Positions 7,197-13,015 of a stretch of DNA of 13,015 nucleotides are shown piece by piece. Origin of the DNA: CAYZFD01 sp964477735 (GTDB taxonomy: Bacteria; Bacteroidota; Bacteroidia; Flavobacteriales; Flavobacteriaceae); contig CAYZFD010000043.1 in the NCBI GenBank assembly GCA_964477735.1, positions 1 through 13,015 of the forward strand, read 5' to 3'. Both the position numbers and the translations under genes were made by a program. The notes under the pieces are model-generated. The model ran no database searches. It had not been told where the DNA came from and saw nothing but the letters and a program-made list of their open reading frames with translations. Position 1 is the stretch's first letter; the number at the start of each line of letters is the position of its first letter.

Positions 7197-8266
7197 ATGT
7201 TCATAGAAAAGACTTCCATAAACCAAGAAATTTGCATTCCATTATCGAATAGCAATTTCAGGGTATATATGAAAAGAGAAGACCTATTGGATGAGCACAT
7301 TTCGGGCAATAAATTCAGAAAACTTANNNNNNNNNNNNNNNNNNNNNNNNNNNNNNNNNNNNNNNNNNNNNNNNNNNNNNNNNNNNNNNNNNNNNNNNNN
7401 NNNNNNNNNNNNNNNNNNNNNNNNNNAAAAGAGAAGACCTATTGGATGAGCACATTTCGGGCAATAAATTCAGAAAACTTATATACAATCTACAGCAGGC
7501 CAGTCTTGAAGGTTATCAGCAGTTGGTAAGTTTTGGCGGTGCTTTTTCCAATCATTTGGTAGCATTGGCAGCTGCAGGAAATCGTATGGGCTTTCGAACG
7601 GTAGGGGTTGTTCGTGGTCGAATGACTGATGATGAGCTTGCTCAAAACCCCAGTTTGCAGTATTGTCTTCGGCAGGGCATGCAGCTTGATTTTGTGAGCA
7701 GAGCAGAATATGCTCGAAAGGAAACCTCCAGCTTTCTTCATGAATTGAAAAAAAAATGGGGTGATTTTTATTTAATACCAGAGGGCGGTACAAACGAATT
7801 GGCGATTAAAGGATGTCGTGAGATCTTGAACAAAAACGATGATGTTTTTGAAACAATATGTTTAGCTGTAGGAACTGGAGGCACTTTGGCTGGTGTCGCT
7901 CTTGCCTCTGGGCTTCATCAAACGACATTGGGCTTTTCTGCATTGCGCCATGCGGGTCAAAGTGAGAAGATTCGTACTTTTGTAGAGCATAACCGTTGGA
8001 AGCTCATCGAAGAAGATGTTTTTGGGGGTTATGCCAAAATAAAACCAGAATTGGTTCATTTTTGTAACGAATTCTACAAACTTAACCAATTTCAACTCGA
8101 TCCAATTTACACAGGTAAAATGTTGTTTAGAATGAAGCTAGAGCTCGAAAAAAACAAAAGTGTTTTCGGAAACCGAATTCTTGTTATTCACACTGGAGGT
8201 TTGCAGGGCATTGAAGGGATGAATCAAAAATTAAAAAACAAAGGATGGCCTCAATTCGATTACTAA
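7197..8266 (+). CDS. PLP-dependent D-cysteine desulfhydrase/ACC-deaminase-fold enzyme (split by an assembly gap)
   Basis: The gene is interrupted by 100 N, but the 55 bases on each side of the gap are identical. Merging them gives one 304-residue frame. The fold-type II PLP enzyme features are clear: PLP-lysine K39 in SGNKFRKL, the FGGAFSNH loop (61-68) and the phosphate-binding VGTGGT (173-178). In this family, Glu and Leu at two active-site positions mark ACC deaminase, and Ser/Thr with Thr mark D-cysteine desulfhydrase. The corresponding segments here read PIYTGK (T254) and IHTGG (T281), so D-cysteine desulfhydrase or a related D-amino-acid lyase is favoured over ACC deaminase. That alignment was done by eye. 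ATG 7197 is preferred over an in-frame GTG at 7182. The 3' end overlaps the next gene by 22 bases. Confidence 0.88.
7272..7481. repeat. Identical 55-base flanks around an N gap (unmerged contig overlap)
   Basis: Bases 7272-7326 and 7427-7481 are identical over 55 positions and directly abut the N run on both sides. The exact length, perfect identity and position at both contig ends suggest k-mer overlap at assembly, not a biological duplication. Merging them restores the PLP-enzyme frame. Confidence 0.95.
7327..7426. other. Assembly gap of 100 N
   Basis: There are exactly 100 undetermined bases, the usual placeholder for a gap of unknown size. The duplicated flanks suggest that no sequence is missing here. 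Confidence 0.98.
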
Positions 8267-9045
8267 AGCCCACATTAATGGCACTCTTTTTGATGTTGAT
8301 GCTGGCTTGCGGGAGTGGTAAAAAATATGTTGTCAACAAACCAAAGCAAGAAAGTCAAGTTTTAGAAAATCCTGAGACATCCGAAAAGGTTTCAAACCCT
8401 GTTGAAGTTCCAGAACCAAAAACCAATTTAGAACGTATGCAACTATATGTTCTTCAATATGCGTCCATTGCTCAGGAAGAAATGAAATCCTATGGCATCC
8501 CTGCAAGCATCACACTGGCACAAGGCATTTTAGAATCCAATATGGGCGTGGGTGAGTTGGCACTCAAATCCAACAATCATTTTGGAATTAAATGTCATAA
8601 AGAATGGAAAGGGGAGCGTGTGTATCACGATGATGATGAGGCTGGAGAATGTTTTAGAAAATATGCCCAACCAGAGCAATCTTTTAGAGATCATTCACTG
8701 TTTTTGGTCGATCGATCGCGTTACGATTTCCTTTTTGAATACCAAATTAAGGACTATGAAAAATGGGCACATGGCCTCAAAAAAGCAGGTTATGCCACCG
8801 ACCCACGCTATGCCTATAAGTTAATTTCATTGATCGAAAGGCTTGAATTGCACCGCTTTGATGGGGCTGAATTTACCCCCAAAAAATCTCAGCCATATTC
8901 CTTAACACAATACATCATAAAAAAAGGGGATACTCTTTATTCGATTTCCAAAAGGTTTAATATTAGTGTTGAAAAACTAAAAAAAATAAATGGCTTAACA
9001 ACAGTAGATTTGGCTGTTGGACAAGCACTTAAAATCCCAAAATAA
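8245..9045 (+). CDS. Lipoprotein peptidoglycan hydrolase: GH73 glucosaminidase plus LysM
   Basis: The 266-residue protein starts with a lipoprotein signal: basic MASIRLLK, a hydrophobic stretch, and C22 in LMLACGSG. Starting at ATG 8278 would lose the basic N-region, so 8245 is preferred, although it overlaps the preceding gene by 22 bases; AAAGG precedes this ATG. After a Pro/Glu-rich linker (about 31-62) comes a GH73 N-acetylglucosaminidase domain (about 64-205), with the likely catalytic acid E97 in LAQGILESNMG and the family's NNHFGIKC, YHDDDEAGECFRKY and GLKKAGYATDPRYA segments. One LysM peptidoglycan-binding repeat ends the protein (about 221-265; KKGDTLYSISKRFNIS to LAVGQALKIP). It probably cuts the glycan strand from a membrane lipid anchor. 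The stop overlaps the hemL start by one base. Confidence 0.92.
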   Translation: MASIRLLKPTLMALFLMLMLACGSGKKYVVNKPKQESQVLENPETSEKVSNPVEVPEPKTNLERMQLYVLQYASIAQEEMKSYGIPASITLAQGILESNMGVGELALKSNNHFGIKCHKEWKGERVYHDDDEAGECFRKYAQPEQSFRDHSLFLVDRSRYDFLFEYQIKDYEKWAHGLKKAGYATDPRYAYKLISLIERLELHRFDGAEFTPKKSQPYSLTQYIIKKGDTLYSISKRFNISVEKLKKINGLTTVDLAVGQALKIPK

Positions 9046-10343
9046 TGCGATACGAAAGAAGTAGTCAGTTGTTTAAAGCTGCAAATGCGGTAATTCCTGG
9101 TGGTGTAAATTCTCCAGTTCGTGCCTTTGGTTCGGTTGGAGGTACCCCCATTTTTGTATCCCATGCCAAAGGGGCCTACCTTTTTGATGAAGACGGCCAT
9201 CAATATATTGATTATATCGCATCGTGGGGACCTATGATTTTGGGTCATGCCCACCCCGAGGTAGTTGAAGCTGTGCAAAAGGCAGCAGAGCGCGGAACTT
9301 CATTTGGGATTCCAACCCAACTAGAGACTCAAATTGCTGAGTTGGCTGTCAGTATGGTTCCACACATCGAAAAGATTCGATTTGTAAACTCTGGAACTGA
9401 GGCTTGCATGAGTGCTATTAGGTTGGCTCGAGGGGCTACGGGCCGAGACAAAATCATCAAGTTTGCTGGTTGTTATCATGGACATTCCGATGCATTTCTC
9501 ATTCAGGCAGGAAGTGGAGCCGTTACTTTTGGCAGTCCAAATAGCCCAGGTGTAACTAAAGGGACAGCACAAGATACCCTTTTAGCTCAGTATAATAATT
9601 TAGATCAAGTTCAGCAGCTTTTTGAAGTCTATAGCGATTCTATTGCGGCCATAATCATTGAGCCAGTGGCTGGAAATATGGGGTGTATTTTGCCAAAAGA
9701 TGGTTTCTTGGAAGGCCTTCGATATTTATGCGACCAATTTGGTGCTCTACTAATTTTTGACGAAGTCATGACGGGTTTTAGGCTAGCCAGAGGTGGTGCC
9801 CAAGAATTGTTAAATGTTCAAGCAGATATTGTTTGTTTTGGAAAAGTGATAGGGGGTGGACTTCCCGTTGGGGCCTATGCGGCCTCGTCGGCCTTGATGG
9901 ATTTGATGGCGCCTATTGGAAAAATATATCAAGCTGGGACCTTAAGTGGAAACCCTTTAGCCATGGCTGCTGGTTTAAAAATGTTGCAGCTTCTAAACCA
10001 CAATCAGGAAGTGTTTGAAAGCCTTAAAGCCAAAACAACTTATTTGCAAAATGGGTTTGAAGAAGTTTTAAAAAACACTGAAATTCCTTACCAACTGAAT
10101 CGAATGGGTTCTATGATTTCTCTTCATTTCACTGATCAGGAAGTGATCGATTTTGATTCGGCTGCAAAGGGGAATAATGCTCGTTTTCGAACCTATTTTC
10201 ACAGTATGCTAAAAAGGGGAGTGTATTTGCCTCCAAGTGCTTTTGAAAGTTATTTTCTCAATGATGCCATTTCTTATGCCGATTTGGATGCAACAATAGA
10301 TGCGTTAAACCATTCGGTTGAAGAAATTGTTGCTGTTCAATAA
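9045..10343 (+). CDS. hemL: Glutamate-1-semialdehyde 2,1-aminomutase
   Basis: HemL converts glutamate-1-semialdehyde to 5-aminolevulinate, the second step of the C5 route to haem and other tetrapyrroles, in the cytoplasm with PLP. At 432 aa the length is normal. Family landmarks are the N-terminal VIPGGVNSPVRAF (16-28), NSGTEACMSAIRLAR (115-129), CYHGHSD (143-149), the PLP-ring aspartate in FDEVMTGFR (238-246), the PLP lysine K267 in FGKVIGGGLPVGA, and AGTLSGNPLAMAAG. The ATG overlaps the TAA of the GH73-LysM gene (TAATG), so the two are probably translationally coupled, though their functions are not obviously linked. No other haem gene is visible in the window. Confidence 0.97.
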   Translation: MRYERSSQLFKAANAVIPGGVNSPVRAFGSVGGTPIFVSHAKGAYLFDEDGHQYIDYIASWGPMILGHAHPEVVEAVQKAAERGTSFGIPTQLETQIAELAVSMVPHIEKIRFVNSGTEACMSAIRLARGATGRDKIIKFAGCYHGHSDAFLIQAGSGAVTFGSPNSPGVTKGTAQDTLLAQYNNLDQVQQLFEVYSDSIAAIIIEPVAGNMGCILPKDGFLEGLRYLCDQFGALLIFDEVMTGFRLARGGAQELLNVQADIVCFGKVIGGGLPVGAYAASSALMDLMAPIGKIYQAGTLSGNPLAMAAGLKMLQLLNHNQEVFESLKAKTTYLQNGFEEVLKNTEIPYQLNRMGSMISLHFTDQEVIDFDSAAKGNNARFRTYFHSMLKRGVYLPPSAFESYFLNDAISYADLDATIDALNHSVEEIVAVQ

Positions 10344-10371
10344 AAAAAAACGCTCATTGCTGAGCGGTTTT
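10342..10371. terminator. Bidirectional intrinsic terminator between hemL and the metalloprotease gene
   Basis: A perfect 6-bp stem CGCTCA (10351-10356) / TGAGCG (10361-10366) closes a TTGC loop. On the left it is flanked by nine A, which become nine U for minus-strand transcripts. On the right it is flanked by GTTTT for plus-strand transcripts. It starts just after the hemL stop and ends 3 bases before the stop of the convergent metalloprotease gene. It should work better in the minus direction. Confidence 0.8.
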
Positions 10372-10374
10372 ACG

Positions 10375-12995
10375 TTATTGTCCTTTTAAGATTTTCTCAA
10401 TGCGTTTAGCGGCATCAGAAAAGTGCATGCTAGTCATGTCATCTTTTGCTTTTTTCCGCTTTAAAACTTTCATCAAATCTTCTAAAGAAGCACGAACTAC
10501 AGACCTTATATCAGATTGGCTTACCATTACCCTAGTTTGGCTTGAATAACTTCTGTAGGCGGCCTCAACGGGTGTTTGATCCTCAGTCATTAAATATTCC
10601 ATTCTGTCTATGTAGGCCCGTTGCAAGTTTCTGCGGTAGGTGTCTGTTGAGTGTCCGCTATAGACTTCGCTCCAAATCCCTTTTTGCAAATCATTCATCA
10701 GGTCTAGGAGTTTGTAGGCCTTGCTACCGTGAAGGGCTTCGTTTTCTATAACCCTTCCTAAGCGGCCAAAATCAAGCAAATCATTAAGATATCTCACTTG
10801 TGTTCTTCGAAGGCGATCGATCATGCCTGCAGCTTCTATCTTATTCAAGATGTTGTTGTCAATCATCCAATAGGGTGTTTGAAAAAGTTGCTTATGTAAA
10901 AAATCCATGCAGTCTTTTTGGTGTGCTTTACTGACATGAGTGTACACTGCACCTGCTTGATCATAGGTTTTATAATATTCATAAACACCACCAATGTTTG
11001 AGGTTACGTGACCCATGTAGCGCCCAAATTGACTGAGCACTTNNNNNNNNNNNNNNNNNNNNNNNNNNNNNNNNNNNNNNNNNNNNNNNNNNNNNNNNNN
11101 NNNNNNNNNNNNNNNNNNNNNNNNNNNNNNNNNNNNNNNNNNCCACCAATGTTTGAGGTTACGTGACCCATGTAGCGCCCAAATTGACTGAGCACTTGAC
11201 CGTACATAGTTTCCAAATCATCATAATTTTTTCCATCCTCTGCTGTCCAAGTTATGAGCTCGGGAACGATACGCTTTAAGTTTTCGATCCCGTAATTACT
11301 GGCTTTTACGGCATTATCGCCCAAGTCTTCCGTTTGAGAACTTGGATCAACAACTCCAAACTGCTGACGTCCAAAACGATATTTAGGATCGTCTTGATGA
11401 GCCAAGATCCACTGATCTAAAGTGGGCTTTTCGTCTTTGGCTGTTTTGGCTTCGGGAATGGGCCTATAGCCCCAGCGAATGGCATGTTTGTCGTAGATGC
11501 CAATATTGGGCATCAACGAAACGCCTTCGTCACCTGGCTGGGCCACATAGTTAAAACGAGCATAATCCATGATCGAAGGAGCGGTTCCATATTTTTGGGT
11601 AAATGATTTTGAGCGCAATGAGTCAACGGGATAGGCGACACTGCTCCCCATGTTGTGGGGCAAACCTAATGTGTGCCCAACTTCATGAGCAGACACAAAG
11701 CGAATTAGCCTTCCCATGATTTCATCTTTAAAAGCAACGCCTCTCGCTTCAGGGTTGATGGCAGCTGTTTGAACAAAATACCAGTTTCTGAGCAGTGTCA
11801 TCACGTTGTGATACCAGTTGATATCGGATTCTAATATTTCGCCCGATCTGGGATCACTTACGTGAGGCCCATTGGCGTTAGGAATGGGGGAGGCCAGGTA
11901 GCGCACCACGGAGTATCGAACGTCTTCAGGGCTCCACTCAGGGTCTTCTTCCTCAGTTGGGGGATCTTTTGCGATGATCGCATTTTTGAACCCCGCTTCT
12001 TCAAATGCTACTTGCCAATCTTCAATCCCTTGCTTAATATAGGATCGCCATTTTTTTGGTGTGGCCCTATCTATATAATATACAATTTGTTTTTTTGGTT
12101 CTACCAACTCACCATTTTTAAACCTTTCAAGATCTTCATCTTTTACTTCTAACCGCCAGCGGTCTAAATATTCAACACGCTTACTTTCTTGTGCTTCTAA
12201 ACCATAATCTACTTGGCCTCTGGCAAACCACCCCACACGCTGATCAAAATACCTACGGCGCATGGGTTCTTTTGGAAGCAAAATCATGGAGTTGTTCATT
12301 TCTAATGAAACTGAGCCAGTACTTGAATTTGATGGTGGATCAGAAGATTCATAGGTCTTTACATGACGTGCTTCGATGTTTAAGGGGTAGCTTTTAACAC
12401 TTTCGATATAGGAACGAGCAGCGTCTAAACGACTGATTTTGTATGTTTTACGACTCCTTTCGGGCAGACCTAAAGCCTTAACATCTTTTGTAAACATATC
12501 AGAAACGTCAATCACTGTAGTGGTTGAATCAACGCCCACGGTTGCGATTTTAAAGCTTTGAAGAATAGGTTCGAAGTTAGAATTCACCACCGCTTCATGA
12601 ACGGGTAGAGAGTCTGCGGCCACAACATCGTGCGAAACCACTCTAAGAAGCACTTGATCAGGTTTACGCTCCCATCTCAACACTTGTGTGTTTTGTTTTC
12701 CGCCACCAAAACCCATTCCAGCTGCTGTTTTGGCAATTCTTGTCACCATCAGCATTTCGCGACCAAAAAGTGTGTCGGGGATTTCGTAATAATACTTGTC
12801 TTTAATTTGATGAACAGCAAACAAGCCCGCATCACTTTTGGCCTCTTTGGTGATTATGTCTGCATATGTTTTGGCTTTTTTGTCATCCTTATCAGATTTT
12901 GAGTCCCCTTTATCCGCTTTTTGAGCATGTAAACTTAGAGGGGCTATAAGCAAAACAAGCCCTGTAATAATTAAATTTTGAAGTTTTGATTTCAT
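10375..12995 (-). CDS. Secreted zinc metalloprotease, DUF5117/DUF4953 type (split by an assembly gap)
   Basis: Merging the identical 55-base flanks of the N gap gives one 821-residue frame. It begins with a signal peptide (residues 1-24, basic MKSK, hydrophobic core, LHA before Q25) and a Lys/Asp-rich linker (26-42). The N-terminal domain, with DTLFGREMLMVTRI (75-87), is typical of proteins labelled DUF5118/DUF5117. The catalytic domain has the extended zinc motif HEVGHTLGLPHN: H437, E438, H441 and H447. The SIMDYARFNY segment (474-483) provides the methionine turn (M476) of metzincins. The helical C-terminal part runs from about residue 590 to the end. The protein is therefore exported and likely proteolytic; the substrate is unknown to me. 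It is convergent with hemL, and its promoter lies mostly outside the window. Confidence 0.9.
10988..11197. repeat. Identical 55-base flanks around the second N gap (unmerged contig overlap)
   Basis: Bases 10988-11042 and 11143-11197 are identical over 55 positions and abut the N run, the same architecture as at 7272-7481. Both copies encode the same residues of the metalloprotease (about 600-618), and merging them restores the frame. Confidence 0.95.
11043..11142. other. Assembly gap of 100 N
   Basis: There are exactly 100 undetermined bases inside the metalloprotease gene. Because the flanks duplicate each other, the gap probably hides no sequence. Confidence 0.98.
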
Positions 12996-13015
12996 AACGA
13001 AGTGTTGGATTTGTA

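Noticed and set aside
7272..7481. The 55-base direct repeats as a mobile-element target duplication or tandem repeat
   Set aside because: The repeats abut 100-N spacers, are exactly 55 bases at two unrelated loci, and their removal restores both reading frames. An assembly overlap explains all of this.
7182..7529. Frameshifted pseudogene or two adjacent partial genes at the PLP-enzyme locus
   Set aside because: The apparent frameshift comes only from the 155 extra bases of the false gap. The merged frame is complete with all key residues.
8937..9278. Antisense frames over hemL and the GH73-LysM gene as possible genes
   Set aside because: They lie fully opposite well-conserved coding regions and have no start context or recognisable domain.

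Overview
The window is an ordinary low-GC chromosomal segment of a Bacteroidota bacterium, most likely a member of the Flavobacteriia. The reasons are the TAnnTTTG-type promoter boxes (best example: TTTG-N19-TAAATTTG in front of the tRNA gene), the absence of strong Shine-Dalgarno sequences, and the gene content: era next to der, an M23 peptidase/MerR pair divergent from alaS, a DUF5522 mini-protein, a DUF4136 lipoprotein, a GH73-LysM lipoprotein and a DUF5117/DUF4953-type metalloprotease. The family and lineage assignments come from recognition of the sequences, not from a search.

Layout, left to right. A 3'-truncated initiator tRNA-Met lies on the minus strand (1-65). The two ribosome-assembly GTPases era and der follow on the plus strand (143-2372). 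A translationally coupled minus-strand pair comes next: an M23 peptidase (2708-3685) with a small MerR-type regulator downstream (2391-2708). alaS diverges from this pair on the plus strand (3792-6407). A minus-strand block then holds a DUF4136 lipoprotein (6412-6942) and a 52-residue DUF5522 protein (6994-7152) that is easy to miss. A tightly packed plus-strand group has a PLP-dependent D-cysteine desulfhydrase/ACC-deaminase-fold enzyme (7197-8266), a GH73-LysM lipoprotein (8245-9045) and hemL (9045-10343). The last gene is a large secreted zinc metalloprotease on the minus strand (10375-12995). A hairpin terminator lies between the convergent hemL and metalloprotease genes.

The window holds two runs of exactly 100 N (7327-7426 and 11043-11142). 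Each is flanked by the same 55 bases on both sides. This looks like two contigs that overlap by 55 bases and were joined with a standard spacer instead of being merged. Removing one copy plus the N run (155 bases) restores one continuous reading frame in each affected gene: 304 aa for the PLP enzyme and 821 aa for the metalloprotease. Both genes are therefore treated as intact, not broken.

Functionally the region mixes translation and ribosome maturation (tRNA-fMet, Era, Der, AlaRS), cell-wall hydrolysis (M23 peptidase, GH73-LysM), tetrapyrrole synthesis (HemL) and envelope proteins (DUF4136 lipoprotein, secreted metalloprotease). I found no mobile element, CRISPR array, defence system or biosynthetic cluster, and no stretch of more than about 110 bases without a gene. 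I do not see a new multi-gene system here. The items most worth a second look are the assembly gaps, the small cysteine-rich protein, and the substrate specificity of the PLP enzyme.
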